Source: Pyxidicoccus xibeiensis
GTDB taxonomy: Bacteria; Myxococcota; Myxococcia; Myxococcales; Myxococcaceae
DNA: 64,000 nt
NCBI RefSeq assembly: GCF_024198175.1
Contig: NZ_JAJVKV010000001.1
Coordinates: forward strand, 1,302,001-1,366,000
Reading direction: 5' to 3'
Positions 25,854 to 34,959 of the stretch are shown piece by piece. The notes below the pieces were generated by a model. It was not told where the DNA came from and ran no database searches. It saw only the letters and a program-made list of their open reading frames with translations. Numbering within the stretch: the first letter of the stretch is position 1; each line of letters begins with the position of its first letter. A program made the translations under genes and the position numbers.

Positions 25854-27548
25854 CTAGAAGATCCAATGCTGGGGCGGCGCCTCCAGCGGCAACTGGCTGG
25901 CGCTGACATTCCAGCTGACGACCCGGTTGTCAGGGTCGAAGCCAATCGAGGTCACCTCTTCCGAGAATACGACGGGCACGGTGAGGGTGCCCGTCGTGGG
26001 ATGCAGCCCGAAGTCGACGGCGACGTCCAGCACCTGGGTGGCCCCCTTCAGCCGAATCACCACCTTGACCGGGTAGACCTTTCCAGGCTGGAGGGCCGAC
26101 TGCGTCACCGTCAGCCTCAGCGCTCCGTCGCTTCGAACGGCGTCCGCCTGGAAGGTGGGCCAGTCCGCTTCGCCCGTGCCATGGACCCAGGCGTCGAAGT
26201 AGTCGTCCAGGTCCTCTCCTGACTCTCGCTCCAGCGCTGCCTGCAGGTCCGCGACGCTGCGTGCGCCGGGAGGGCCGGAGAGGAAGTCCTGGATGGCCCG
26301 CACGATGGAGGCCTGCCCCCCGGGGAGCAGGTCCTCGAGCTGCACGAAGAAGAGCATCGAGCCGGTGCCATACGTCTCTCCCGCGAACACCAGGAAGGGC
26401 ACCGGCGTGTCGGATGTCCCGGGGTAGTGCAGCGCGGTGCGTGCCACACGGTCCCAGTGCGCCCGTGTCCTGGCCGCATCCGCCGGCCACTTCGACAGCT
26501 CATGGACATAGGTGAGGTACTCGGCGATGCCTTCCTTCCAGGAGAAGTCATTCGCGCGCTCCAGGGTGATGCGGTTCCCCGCCCACTGATGGACGATTTC
26601 ATGCATGAGGACATGGCGCGTCATGTCCGCATATTCCCTGTTGGGGAGCTCCGGCAGGGTGTCGCGCAGGATGATGTTGGCGGGATGCTCCATGCCCAGC
26701 CACTGGGTCGGCGCCCCCGCGATGCGCAGCTCCGGTCCGTAGGGAAGCGGGCCCAGCAGGCCCTGGATCCACCTCAGGAAGTCGGCGATGTCCGCCTTCG
26801 AGAGTGACGTGGCGAGCCGGCCACCCTGGGTCTCGAAGAAGATGAGCTTCGTGCCATCCACGTCGAGCCATTCCGACCTTCTCCAGCCGGGGTTCGAGGC
26901 GATGGCGAAGGCGGAGTAGGTGGGCGCGGGAGTCTCCAGCAGCTCGCAGCGTGTCCGGGTCACGCTCACCTGGGTTCGCCGGCCCGGGCACAGCGTGTGT
27001 TCGCCGTCGGCATGCACCACGTCGAAGACGAAATGGGCCTGGCTCGCGGGCGCGTCATTGCACGGGCCGAACCGGTCACACTGCTCGACCCAGCCCAGCA
27101 GGTACGAGAAGGGATTGCCCGCGGAGTCCTGGGTGCGGGAGAAGCCGACGGGCGTGTACTCGTAGGTCTGCTCCGGGACGAGGAAGCGGCTTCCGAGTGC
27201 GAGCTGCCCCTCGGAGAGGGGCTCACCGCAGACACGGAGCGAGCCGTCCACCGGCTCGACATGAGCGGGGGCGGTGTCATTCCAGCGGAGCTCGCTGACT
27301 CCCGTGGGCGCATCCAGCGTCACGCAGTCTCCGCCTGGAGCCGCCACGTCGAGATAGGCCGTCGACCGGGCCTCGCGTGTTCCGAGGTCGAAGGCGTAGT
27401 GATACGCCCGGACGTTGGCCGGAATCTCGCCAGGAAGGACGACAGGGGGCGCCTCGTCATCGCAGCCGGCCGCGGCCAGGCAGAGCGTGGCGAGCGCCGC
27501 GGCGACACACAGCTTGCGCATCCAGCAGGGAAACGGCGTCGAGGACAC
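25854..27548 (-). CDS. M1-like (gluzincin) metallopeptidase lipoprotein
   Basis: A 564-residue exported peptidase. The GTG start follows GGAG; the signal peptide ends at lipobox LAAAGC (Cys29). The zinc site is HEIVHQWAGN (His316, Glu317, His320) with the third ligand Glu339 in WKEGIAEYLTY, as in M1 aminopeptidases. The exopeptidase GxMEN motif is changed to GMEHP (285-289), which may alter N-terminal specificity. An N-terminal beta domain (about 40-210) and a C-terminal beta domain (470-564, LRLTVTQSALQPGKVYPV) flank the catalytic core. It converges with the amidase gene (15 bases). The role is likely extracellular protein degradation. Confidence 0.8.
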   Translation of the reverse strand: MSSTPFPCWMRKLCVAAALATLCLAAAGCDDEAPPVVLPGEIPANVRAYHYAFDLGTREARSTAYLDVAAPGGDCVTLDAPTGVSELRWNDTAPAHVEPVDGSLRVCGEPLSEGQLALGSRFLVPEQTYEYTPVGFSRTQDSAGNPFSYLLGWVEQCDRFGPCNDAPASQAHFVFDVVHADGEHTLCPGRRTQVSVTRTRCELLETPAPTYSAFAIASNPGWRRSEWLDVDGTKLIFFETQGGRLATSLSKADIADFLRWIQGLLGPLPYGPELRIAGAPTQWLGMEHPANIILRDTLPELPNREYADMTRHVLMHEIVHQWAGNRITLERANDFSWKEGIAEYLTYVHELSKWPADAARTRAHWDRVARTALHYPGTSDTPVPFLVFAGETYGTGSMLFFVQLEDLLPGGQASIVRAIQDFLSGPPGARSVADLQAALERESGEDLDDYFDAWVHGTGEADWPTFQADAVRSDGALRLTVTQSALQPGKVYPVKVVIRLKGATQVLDVAVDFGLHPTTGTLTVPVVFSEEVTSIGFDPDNRVVSWNVSASQLPLEAPPQHWIF

Positions 27549-27721
27549 AGATGCACTCCAGGGAAGGCGCCGAGGAGGTTAGGCCATCCAGCCGCGGCAC
27601 GCAGGCTCACAGCGGGTGACGACGGCATCACAACGAAGCCCGGGCGCATCACCCCTGGAGGGAAGACGGAACGCCCAAGCCGGGCTGCCCGCCTTCTCTC
27701 ATCACACAGAGGGGTGCGGAC

Positions 27722-28189
27722 ATGGGACTGCTCGACAAGTTGAAGAACGCGGCACACACGGTATCGGGCGGCGCAGCGCGCGTTTCCCTGGAATACGAGC
27801 CCAGCGTGGCACTTCCCGGAGACGTCGTCTCCGTGCGCCTCACGGTCAGCTCCGCCGGCGCGCAGGTGAAGTCAGGCGGCGTCTTCGTGGACCTGCGTGC
27901 CGTTGAAACGGTGCGCCTGCCCTCGGGCACGCAGAGCGGCGTGAGCCTTCAGACCAGCAAGAGCTCGTACACCAGCTTCGAGCAGCAGTTCGCCATTGCC
28001 CCCACCTTCACGCTTGCTCCCAACGAGACGAAGGTGTTCGAGGGTCAGGTGCGCCTGCCGTCCAACGTCGAGCCCTCCTTCATGGGCCACTACGCCCAGC
28101 ACGAATGGGCCATCCGCGGTCGCCTCGAGATGACGGGCAACGACCCCGACTCGGGCTTCTCCGCCATCCGCGTGGGCGCGAAGGGCTGA
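27722..28189 (+). CDS. Arrestin-like beta-sandwich protein (Spo0M-like?)
   Basis: A 155-residue soluble protein starting MGLLDKLKNAAHTVSGG behind GAGGGG. After an amphipathic N-terminal helix it is all beta: VSLEYEPSVALPGDVVSVRL, SGGVFVDLRAVETVRLP, FEQQFAIAPTFTLAPNETKV, MGHYAQHEWAIRGRLEM. The order (short helix, then a G/P-D-V strand, then an ethanolamine-like W-x-I-R-G-R edge) recalls arrestin-fold proteins such as Spo0M, but the assignment is tentative. Gene neighbours give no clue; it stands alone between divergent and convergent units. Confidence 0.55.
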   Translation: MGLLDKLKNAAHTVSGGAARVSLEYEPSVALPGDVVSVRLTVSSAGAQVKSGGVFVDLRAVETVRLPSGTQSGVSLQTSKSSYTSFEQQFAIAPTFTLAPNETKVFEGQVRLPSNVEPSFMGHYAQHEWAIRGRLEMTGNDPDSGFSAIRVGAKG

Positions 28190-28210
28190 CCTTCACCGGA
28201 CGGCAGAGCC

Positions 28211-28966
28211 CTACCTCGTCTTTCGTGAGGTCAGCCGAGCGGGAAAGCGCTCCTCGACGCCGGGCAGGAACAGGGGCCGACCTTCGCGGGCGGCCTGGAT
28301 GGCCAGGCGGAAGTCGAGGTCGCCATAGCGGTCGAGCACCGCCGGGTCGAAGAAGCCTCCTCCGTCCCCTTCCCCTTCGTTCTCGATGTCCGGCTCCAGC
28401 GTCTCCCAGCCTCCGCGCGGCGCGTAGACCAGCGAGCGCACCCCTCCGTCCGCATAGAAGAAGGCCGTCGCCCCGAGGAAGCTCGCCCTCGCGCGGAGCT
28501 CACCCGTGGCGCTGAGGACGGCGTTGTGGTCCCCGTACTGGCCGAAGAGCCATTCGTCCACGAAGACCGAGCCTTCGACGAAGACCCGCGCCCCGTTGCC
28601 GAACGAGAGCGTGCGCGCATGGACGTCTCCCCGGACGATGACGAGCCCGGGGAGATACTCGTAGGTCCACAGGTCGAGGTGGCCGGACGTCTTGAGGGAA
28701 CCGTCGACCAGGACGACATAGGGGCCTTTGCCCGTATCGATGTCTCCGGAGCCGTCGACGCCCCCGTCGATGATGCGAAGCTTGCCGGGAGGCGGGCCGT
28801 TGGGGCGCTCGAACTCATGGAGCTCCCCCTCCCACCGGTGAAGGTGGAGGCGGGAGTGGAGCTCCGCGAAGGTCGTCTCCCGGCCAAGGTCGTCGAGTCT
28901 GTCGGTCGTCACGAAGCGCAGCCTACCCCTGGGAGTGAGACCGGGAGCCCCAAAGTCGATTGCCAT
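28211..28966 (-). CDS. Hypothetical beta-helix-like protein, divergent from dehydrogenase operon
   Basis: A 251-residue protein beginning MAIDFGAPGLTPRGRLRF. The middle (about residues 65-165) has regular short strands (YVVLVDGSLKTSGHLDLWTY, GLVIVRGDVHARTLSF, ARVFVEGSVFVDEWLFGQYG), consistent with a right-handed beta-helix or bactofilin-like stacking. The end is charged. I do not recognise the family. The ATG at 28966 was chosen; a TTG at 29002 would place 12 codons inside the palindrome described separately. No ribosome site precedes the ATG, and TATAAT lies five bases upstream, so a leaderless transcript is possible. Confidence 0.6.
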   Translation of the reverse strand: MAIDFGAPGLTPRGRLRFVTTDRLDDLGRETTFAELHSRLHLHRWEGELHEFERPNGPPPGKLRIIDGGVDGSGDIDTGKGPYVVLVDGSLKTSGHLDLWTYEYLPGLVIVRGDVHARTLSFGNGARVFVEGSVFVDEWLFGQYGDHNAVLSATGELRARASFLGATAFFYADGGVRSLVYAPRGGWETLEPDIENEGEGDGGGFFDPAVLDRYGDLDFRLAIQAAREGRPLFLPGVEERFPARLTSRKTR

Positions 28967-28970
28967 GAAA

Positions 28971-28992
28971 TTATAGGTCAACCGACCTATAA
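28971..28992. promoter_or_regulatory. Palindromic operator candidate with overlapping divergent -10 boxes
   Basis: TTATAGGTC and GACCTATAA are perfect 9-bp inverted arms around a 4-base centre. The site lies between divergent genes, 4 bases before one start and 48 bases before the other. TATAAT (minus) and TATAAC (plus) are embedded in the arms. A TetR gene is the second gene of the plus-strand operon, so this is its likely binding site. Confidence 0.65.
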
Positions 28993-29040
28993 CCAGGTTC
29001 AACGGGCGTGGCCGTGCCGCGCCGGGGCCTGGAGAGCGGA

Positions 29041-30132
29041 ATGAAGTCCGAGGGAAGCGTCGTGCTGGTGGGGGGCTATGGCGTGGTGGGAGCGCAGCTC
29101 GCCCGGCTGCTGCGGGAGCGGCATCCGGACCTGCCGCTGGTCATCGCCGGACGTCGGAGGGAGCCCGCCGAGCTGCTGGCGGGACAGCTCGGCGGGGCCG
29201 AGGCGGCGGTGCTGGACGTGCGCGCGGAGCGTCCGTTGGCCGGACTGGCCTCGCGGCCGCGGGCCGTCGTGTCGCTCGTCAACGACCCGGAGGACCGCCT
29301 CCTGCTGTCGGCCGCGCGAGACGGAGTGCCGGTGCTCGACATCACCCGCTGGACGTCGCGCATGAAGACGGCGGTGCTGCGGCTCGCGGGGACGGCCTCC
29401 CGCGCGCCCGTGCTGCTCAGCTCCGCGTGGATGGCGGGGCTCGTGCCCAGGCTGGTCGCCGCGTCGGCGCCACGGCTGGGGCGCCTCGAGCGCGTGGAGG
29501 TGGGCATCCGCTTCTCGCTCACCGACGCAGCCGGCCCGGACTCGCTGGAGTACATGGACCGGCTGGGGCTGTCCTTCGAGGTGACGGAAGGCGGAGCAGA
29601 GCGGTGGGTGGTGCCGCTGACGGACGGCCGGCGGGTGACCTTCTCCGACGGGCGGCACACGCGCGTCTTCCGGCTCGACACGCCCGAGCAGGCCACGCTG
29701 CCAGTGGTGCTGGGCGCCAGGACGGTGGCGACGCGGCTGGGGTTCGACTCGGGGGCCGTCACCTGGCTGCTCGCGGCGCTCCAGCGGCTCGGAGTCGTGA
29801 AGCTGCTCCAGCACCCGCGCCTGACCCGGCTGCGCCGCGCGCTCATGGCCAGCAATGGCACGGGCGGTGTCGCGGCGTGGGTGGCTGACGTGGAAGGAGC
29901 GCGGGGCCGCACGCGCATCGAGGTCGTGGACCCGCGGGGACAGGCGCACCTCACGGCGGTGGGGGCGCTGCTGGGCGTGGAGCGCCTGCTCGGGCTGGAT
30001 GGCGCGCCCCCGCCCCCGGCCGGCGTGTGGTTCCCCGAGCACGAGCCCCGCGCCGAGCACGCGCTGGCGGCCCTGCGGGCCTGCGGCGTGGAGGTGCGCG
30101 TCGAGGAGCAGCTCCAGCGGGAGGCGGCCTGA
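29041..30132 (+). CDS. Saccharopine dehydrogenase-like NAD(P)-binding protein
   Basis: A 363-residue protein with an N-terminal Rossmann fold: VVLVGGYGVVGAQLARLL (GxxGxxG type), then LPLVIAGRRREPAELLAG and VSLVNDPEDRLLLSAARDGV. The rest resembles the saccharopine-dehydrogenase-like superfamily, including an active-site-like segment DSLEYMDRLGLSFEV. The substrate is unknown. The ATG follows GGAG at eight bases; a GTG 33 bases upstream is a weaker start. Its stop overlaps the following TetR gene by one base (TGATG), so regulator and enzyme are co-expressed from the palindromic promoter. Confidence 0.7.
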   Translation: MKSEGSVVLVGGYGVVGAQLARLLRERHPDLPLVIAGRRREPAELLAGQLGGAEAAVLDVRAERPLAGLASRPRAVVSLVNDPEDRLLLSAARDGVPVLDITRWTSRMKTAVLRLAGTASRAPVLLSSAWMAGLVPRLVAASAPRLGRLERVEVGIRFSLTDAAGPDSLEYMDRLGLSFEVTEGGAERWVVPLTDGRRVTFSDGRHTRVFRLDTPEQATLPVVLGARTVATRLGFDSGAVTWLLAALQRLGVVKLLQHPRLTRLRRALMASNGTGGVAAWVADVEGARGRTRIEVVDPRGQAHLTAVGALLGVERLLGLDGAPPPPAGVWFPEHEPRAEHALAALRACGVEVRVEEQLQREAA

Positions 30133-30791
30133 TGCCACGCACTCCACGAGCAAAGTCCGCACGGCTTCCCTCCGCGCGGCCCCGCGAGGGGACGGCGGTC
30201 CATGCCAAGGGCCACGAGCGGGTGGAGTCCATCCTCGAGGCGGCCACCGACACGCTGGTCGGGGACGGCTACGCGGGGCTCACCCTGCGCGAGGTGGCGC
30301 GGCGCGCGGGCCTGAGCGTGGGCAACCTTCAGTACTACTTCCCCACGAAGCAGGACGTGGTGCGCGCCCTGCTCGCGCGCTACCTGGAGGAGGCCACGCG
30401 CCGGGTGCGGGCGCGCGTGGACGGCGGGGGAGCCCTGCCGGAGGAGCGGCTCCGGCGCGCGCTGGATGCGCTGCTGGAGGACCAGGAGTCGCCACGCCAC
30501 TGCCAGCTCTTCGCGGAGCTGTGGGCCATGGCAGCGCGGGACGCGATGGTGGCCGACGCGCTCGCCGTCTTCTATGGCGGCTTCAGGGCGGGACTCGTGG
30601 AGCTGCTGGGTGAGCTCGCGCCCGACCTCCCTCCGGCCCGGCGCGAGCGGCGCGCGGCGCTGCTGGTGGCGTTCTTCGAGGGACTGTCCCTCTTCCGTGG
30701 CGGGGGCGGACTGCGCGGCGCCTCGGTGCCGGGGCTGGAGCAGGAGCTGCGCGCCCTGCTGGAGGAGGCCTCGCGGCCCCGCCCTGGCTGA
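30132..30791 (+). CDS. TetR-family transcriptional regulator
   Basis: A 219-residue regulator. The TetR helix-turn-helix reads ILEAATDTLVGDGYAGLTLR then EVARRAGLSVGNLQYYFPTK with QDVVRALLARYL, at about residues 34-80. The C-terminal ligand domain is helical (HCQLFAELWAMAARDAMVAD). A 30-residue basic tail precedes the domain. Start ATG overlaps the dehydrogenase stop. It probably represses the operon through the palindrome at 28971-28992; the effector is unknown, perhaps the dehydrogenase substrate. Confidence 0.85.
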   Translation: MPRTPRAKSARLPSARPREGTAVHAKGHERVESILEAATDTLVGDGYAGLTLREVARRAGLSVGNLQYYFPTKQDVVRALLARYLEEATRRVRARVDGGGALPEERLRRALDALLEDQESPRHCQLFAELWAMAARDAMVADALAVFYGGFRAGLVELLGELAPDLPPARRERRAALLVAFFEGLSLFRGGGGLRGASVPGLEQELRALLEEASRPRPG

Positions 30792-30902
30792 CCCGGCCCG
30801 CGCTCCCCGCGCACACGCCCCGGCAGCCGCCCGCCCGCCTGCTCGCCATGAATGAAGGCCCGGCCTTTGAAGCGGGGTTTCCCCAGGAGAGGAGGCACGA
30901 CG

Positions 30903-31253
30903 ATGAGGACTTCGACCTGGGCCGGCGCGCTCGCGGCGCTGTGCATCTCCGGGGGCGCGCTCGCGCACCACGGCTGGAGCAGCTACGACAGTGAACGCAC
31001 CATGAAGCTCACGGGTGTCATCCGCGCATCCGGCTACGAGAACCCGCACGGCTACGTCGACCTGGAGGCCAGGGAAGGAAAGTGGCACGTCGTCCTCGCG
31101 CCGCCCTCCCGGATGGAGAGCCGCGGCCTGCCGAAGAGCGCGCTGAAGGAGGGCGCCACAGTCACAGTGGAGGGCTATCCCCACCGCACCACCAAGGATG
31201 AGCTGCGCGCCGAGCGCATCACCGCGGGAGGCAAGACGGTGGAGCTGCGCTGA
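30903..31253 (+). CDS. Secreted DUF6152-like protein
   Basis: A 116-residue exported protein. The signal peptide MRTSTWAGALAALCISGGAL is followed directly by AHHGWSSYDSERTMKLTG, the His-His-Gly-Trp opening typical of DUF6152. GYENPHGYVDLEAREGKWHV and RMESRGLPKSALKEGATVTV follow. The fold is probably an OB-like barrel. The ATG was chosen for GGAGG at eight bases. Its stop overlaps the next gene by one base (TGATG). The two histidines might bind metal after export. Function unknown. Confidence 0.7.
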   Translation: MRTSTWAGALAALCISGGALAHHGWSSYDSERTMKLTGVIRASGYENPHGYVDLEAREGKWHVVLAPPSRMESRGLPKSALKEGATVTVEGYPHRTTKDELRAERITAGGKTVELR

Positions 31254-31747
31254 TGTCGAAGCCGGTCGACCGCGGGTGGCTCGGCTGGCTGGAATCGACC
31301 TGGCTCGCGGACGTGCTCCGCCGCGAGCCCCTGCTCTACCCCTTGCTGGAGACCGTCCACATCCTCGGCTTCGTCGTCCTCGTGGGCGCGGCCGTGATGT
31401 TCGACCTGCGCCTGCTCGGCCTCTCGCGCCGGCTCCCCGTGACGGAGCTCGCCGCACACCTGCTGCCCTGGGCCCGGCGCGGCCTCGCGGTAGCGGCGGC
31501 GTCCGGCGCGCTCCTCTTCCTCACCCAGGCGACGCAGCTGGGAAGCAGCCCCGTCTTCGGGCTCAAGCTCGCGCTGCTATTGCTCGCGGGGCTCAACGCC
31601 GCGCTGTTCCACCGCGGGGTCTTCCGCTCGGTCCGGGACTGGGACACGGACGCCGCGATACCTCCCGCCGCGCGCGTGGCCGCCGTCCTCTCCGTCCTCC
31701 TCTGGACGGGTGTCATCACCTGCGGCCGGCTGCTGGCCTATCTCTGA
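31253..31747 (+). CDS. DUF6644-like four-helix membrane protein
   Basis: A 164-residue inner-membrane protein with four hydrophobic spans: about residues 33-52 (VHILGFVVLVGAAVMFDLRL), 74-92 (RRGLAVAAASGALLFLTQA), 100-118 (VFGLKLALLLLAGLNAALF) and 142-162 (AAVLSVLLWTGVITCGRLLA). The N-terminal WLESTWLADVLRREPLLYPL then LETVHILGF is characteristic; the His and a later His may sit in the membrane like haem ligands of cytochrome b-type helices. Coupled to the DUF6152 gene, the pair probably forms a cell-envelope redox or copper-related unit, which is inference only. Confidence 0.65.
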   Translation: MSKPVDRGWLGWLESTWLADVLRREPLLYPLLETVHILGFVVLVGAAVMFDLRLLGLSRRLPVTELAAHLLPWARRGLAVAAASGALLFLTQATQLGSSPVFGLKLALLLLAGLNAALFHRGVFRSVRDWDTDAAIPPAARVAAVLSVLLWTGVITCGRLLAYL

Positions 31748-31754
31748 CGCCGCA

Positions 31755-33107
31755 TCAGTAGTTGGGCGGACGCGGCGGCGGCGTGGAGGGCTTCAGCTCG
31801 CGCGCGGGCTGCTCCTGCTTGGGGGGCACCTCGATGGCCGGGCGCGACGGCGACAGCTCCCCGACGAAGAGCAGCCCCTGGTAGCCCTCCTCCGTGGGCG
31901 AGGGATAGAGGCGCACGTAGGGGCTGAGGCCCGGAGTGTCCGTCACGCGGGGCTCCGGGGCGGCGGTGACAATCCGGCAGTCCAGCCGGCTCCAGACGTC
32001 CAGGTCGCAGCCCCACCGCTTGCCCTGCGCATACCCCAGCTCCAGCGCTCGCAGCTCCGGCAGCGCCTTCTGGAGGTGGTGGGCCATGGGCGTGAAGTCC
32101 TTGTCCCACGGCGTGCCGGTGACGGTGCGCACGTGGGTGTTGCCGGCCAGCACGACGAGCACCTCCTCCGGCCGCGCGGCATGGCGCTTCAGCCACACGT
32201 CCGCGAGCGCGGCGTCGCGCTCGCTGCCGTGGACCTCGTCCGTGTCATAGGCCACCAGGGAAACGTGCAGCCCCAGCTCGCGCATGGCGCGCACCCGGTC
32301 GATGAGGTCGAACACGGCGCGGCTGCTCCTGCCATCCTGGTAGGGCCTCCGCCAGAAGGGCCCCTCCAGCAGCGCGTCCTGGTCCGTCGGAGTCCCGGCG
32401 CTGGCGAGATACCGGTCGATGCGCGCCTGCTCGTCCCTGGGAATGGACAGGCCGAGCGCCACGGACTGGCCGGCCTCGGCCGCCTGGCACACCAGGTCGC
32501 CCACCACCTGGGGCGCCTCGCGCGAGCCGAGCTGCTCGCCGATGAGCATCATCAACCCCGGCTTCAGCAGCTCCTTCAGGCCCCGCACCTTCCTCGGGCA
32601 GCGCGGCTCCTCCTGCCAGCGCGTGAGGTAGAAGTGCTCCTCCCGCACCGCCGTGGCGGGGGGAAGCGCCGGAGCCCGGCCCCGGGCCACACCGGAGGAA
32701 GCGCCGGACACCAGCCGCAGGCCCAGCTTCTCCTCCAGCGCGAAGTCCCGCTCCCGTGAGATGGCGCCACCGCTGCCCTCCGTCATGCGGAAGGCGCGCA
32801 CCACGGAGCGCAGGGGCCCCACGGAGATGCCCGTCACCAGGTAGCGCGAGCGGGTGGCGCCCGCCTGCCCCTTCGGAGCCCTCCAGTCGGTGAGGAGCTG
32901 ACCCGGGTCCTGGGCGCCCTCGAAGGTGTACCCCCCCTCCACCAGGAGCTGGCGCGCGGCGGCCAGCGTCTCCTCCACGGGGACCTGCAGGGCCTGGGCG
33001 AACCGGCGGGGCAGCGCCGGCCCCTCTCCGGTACGCGGGGCGCTCGCGCACCCTGTCAACGCCATGACGCCGCAGAGGCCCACCAGGAGACGCAGGGAGA
33101 AGAGCAT
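31755..33107 (-). CDS. Lipoprotein with EreA/ChaN-like C-terminal domain
   Basis: A 450-residue lipoprotein (MLFSLRLLVGLCGVMALTGC, Cys20; GGAG ribosome site). Residues 30-160 form a separate domain (VEETLAAARQLLVEGGYTFE, SRYLVTGISVGPLRSVVRAF). From residue 185 on the layout QVVGDLVCQAAEAGQSVALG, AMRELGLHVSLVAYD, SERDAALADVWLK and EEVLVVLAGNTHVRT recalls the erythromycin-esterase/ChaN fold, in which GNxHxR is a core motif. The tail is Pro-rich. Catalysis is uncertain. It converges with the DUF6644 gene (seven bases apart). Confidence 0.55.
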   Translation of the reverse strand: MLFSLRLLVGLCGVMALTGCASAPRTGEGPALPRRFAQALQVPVEETLAAARQLLVEGGYTFEGAQDPGQLLTDWRAPKGQAGATRSRYLVTGISVGPLRSVVRAFRMTEGSGGAISRERDFALEEKLGLRLVSGASSGVARGRAPALPPATAVREEHFYLTRWQEEPRCPRKVRGLKELLKPGLMMLIGEQLGSREAPQVVGDLVCQAAEAGQSVALGLSIPRDEQARIDRYLASAGTPTDQDALLEGPFWRRPYQDGRSSRAVFDLIDRVRAMRELGLHVSLVAYDTDEVHGSERDAALADVWLKRHAARPEEVLVVLAGNTHVRTVTGTPWDKDFTPMAHHLQKALPELRALELGYAQGKRWGCDLDVWSRLDCRIVTAAPEPRVTDTPGLSPYVRLYPSPTEEGYQGLLFVGELSPSRPAIEVPPKQEQPARELKPSTPPPRPPNY

Positions 33108-33327
33108 GAGGGCTCCAAGCACGGGGCTCCCCGTGAACAGGGGAGCGCTCCGTGAATATCGCCCTCCCCGCCCCCGGCACCAGGGCGGGCTGGTGCCCCT
33201 TCCGGCTTCGTGGGCCCCCGGCTGCCCAGGCGGGCGCTGGTGGCAGCCGCGACCCGGGCGGAGACCTTGCAGGGGACCTCGCCGCGCACGGCAGTCGGGT
33301 GGACCCAGACGCTGGCCGGCTCCGGCC

Positions 33328-34845
33328 TCAGGGCGTGCCGTGCGCGGCGGCGAGCGCGCGCCGGTCCACCTTGCCGGGAGACGTGCGCGGGAGGGCGTCG
33401 ATGAAGCGCACGGACTTCGGTGTCTTGTAGCGGGCGAGCCGGCCCTCGCAGAAGGCGATGAGCGCCTCGGCGGTGGGGGCGGTGCCGGGGCGCGGGACGA
33501 CGAGCGCGCGCGGCGTCTCGCCCCACTTCGCATCGGGCACGCCGATGACGGCGACCTCGGCCACGTCGGGGTGGCCGGCGAGGACGCTCTCCACCTCGGA
33601 TGGATAGATGTTCTCCCCGCCGGAGATGATGAGGTCCTTGCTGCGGCCGACGATGCGGAAGCACCCGTCCGCGTCACGGCTGGCCAGGTCCCCCGTGTGC
33701 AGCCAGCCGTCGGCGAAGGTGCGCGCGGTGTCCTCGGGGCGGCGCCAGTAGCCGGCGCACAGGTGCGGCCCGCGCAGGAGCAGCTCGCCCACGTCGCCCG
33801 GCCGCTGCTCTCCGTCGATGCGGGCCTCCACGTGGAAGAGGGGCACGCCGACGGCGCCCGGCTTGCGGCGCACCTCGCCCGGGGGCAGCCAGAAGTTGTT
33901 GGGGCCCGCCTCCGTGAGGCCGTAGCCCGTCTTGAAGTCCACGCCCCGCGCGAAGAAGCGCTCGAAGACAGGCGCGGGGCACGGCGCGCCGCCGCTGATG
34001 AGCAGCTTGAGGCGCGACAGGTCCACCGCCTCGAAGCGCGGGTGGCGCTGCATCTCGATGAACATGGTGGGCACGCCGAACACCAGGTTCACCGCGCCCC
34101 GGTTGACGAGGTCGAACACGCCGTCCACGTCGAAGCTCCGGCACACCACCGAGGCGCCGCCCACGTAGACGAGCGGCGTGGTGAAGACGCTCAAGCCTCC
34201 CGCATGGAACAGCGGTGCGTTGAGCAGGGCCACGTCGGTGGCGGCGAGCCCCCAGCTCACCACCGTGTTGGCCGCGTTGGCGGTGATGGAGCCGTGGGTG
34301 AGGACCGCGGCCTTCGGAAGGCCGGTGCTGCCGCCCGTGTAGCAGAGCACCCACGGCGCGTCGGCCTCCAGCTCCAGCTTGGGGAGCGGGGCCTTCGAGG
34401 CGGCCTCGCGCTCGGAGAAGGCGCGCTCACCGGGGCCGGGCTCGGCAAGACACAGCCAGTGCCGCACGAAGGGCGCGCGGGCGCGGACGGTGTCCACCTG
34501 GGCGCGAAACTCGGGGCCGAAGACGAGGACGGAGGGCTCCGCATCCACGAGCAGCCCGCCGAGCTCCGCCGCGCTGAGGCGCCAGTTGAGCGGCTGGAGG
34601 ATGGCGCCCAGCTTCGCGCAGGCGAAGACCAGGTCGAGGAACTCGACGCAGTTGTAGGCGAGCACGGCGACGCGGTCTCCCCGCCCCACGCCGAGTGCGT
34701 GGTGCAGGAAGGCGGCGGTGCGCGAGGCGGCGGCGTCCCACTCGCGGTAGGAGATGCGGCGCTCGCCGTGGTTCGCATCGATGAGGGCGGTGCGGTCCGG
34801 GTCGAGCGCGGCGCGGCGGGCCAGCCAGTCATGGACGATGGGCAT
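33328..34845 (-). CDS. Acyl-CoA synthetase (AMP-binding)
   Basis: A 505-residue ANL-superfamily ligase that activates a carboxylic acid with ATP and CoA. The P-loop motif reads WVLCYTGGSTGLPKAAVLTH, the A5 motif KTGYGLTEAGPNNF, the A7/A8 region GWLHTGDLASRDADGCFRIV followed by GRSKDLIISGGENIYPSEVE, and the catalytic lysine motif ends LPRTSPGKVDRRAL. The substrate is probably a medium or long-chain acid, judging from lipid-related neighbours. The start at ATG 34845 (MPIVHDWLARRAA) is supported by family length; upstream codons are Gly/Arg-rich. It is on the same strand as the oxidoreductase upstream. Confidence 0.9.
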   Translation of the reverse strand: MPIVHDWLARRAALDPDRTALIDANHGERRISYREWDAAASRTAAFLHHALGVGRGDRVAVLAYNCVEFLDLVFACAKLGAILQPLNWRLSAAELGGLLVDAEPSVLVFGPEFRAQVDTVRARAPFVRHWLCLAEPGPGERAFSEREAASKAPLPKLELEADAPWVLCYTGGSTGLPKAAVLTHGSITANAANTVVSWGLAATDVALLNAPLFHAGGLSVFTTPLVYVGGASVVCRSFDVDGVFDLVNRGAVNLVFGVPTMFIEMQRHPRFEAVDLSRLKLLISGGAPCPAPVFERFFARGVDFKTGYGLTEAGPNNFWLPPGEVRRKPGAVGVPLFHVEARIDGEQRPGDVGELLLRGPHLCAGYWRRPEDTARTFADGWLHTGDLASRDADGCFRIVGRSKDLIISGGENIYPSEVESVLAGHPDVAEVAVIGVPDAKWGETPRALVVPRPGTAPTAEALIAFCEGRLARYKTPKSVRFIDALPRTSPGKVDRRALAAAHGTP

Positions 34846-34959
34846 GGCCCCGCACGCTAGCCGACCCGCCCGGCCCCGTGCCGCCCCATGAGAGGTGGGG
34901 CCGGGCACGGTGCGGGGCGCGCGTGCCAGGAGCGACAGCGCACGCCTCGCCGGGCTTCG

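Noticed and set aside
29076-31457. A 793-codon open frame on the minus strand
   Set aside because: It crosses three plus-strand genes with good motifs (dehydrogenase, TetR, DUF6152) and has Arg/Ala/Ser-rich composition, so it is a shadow.
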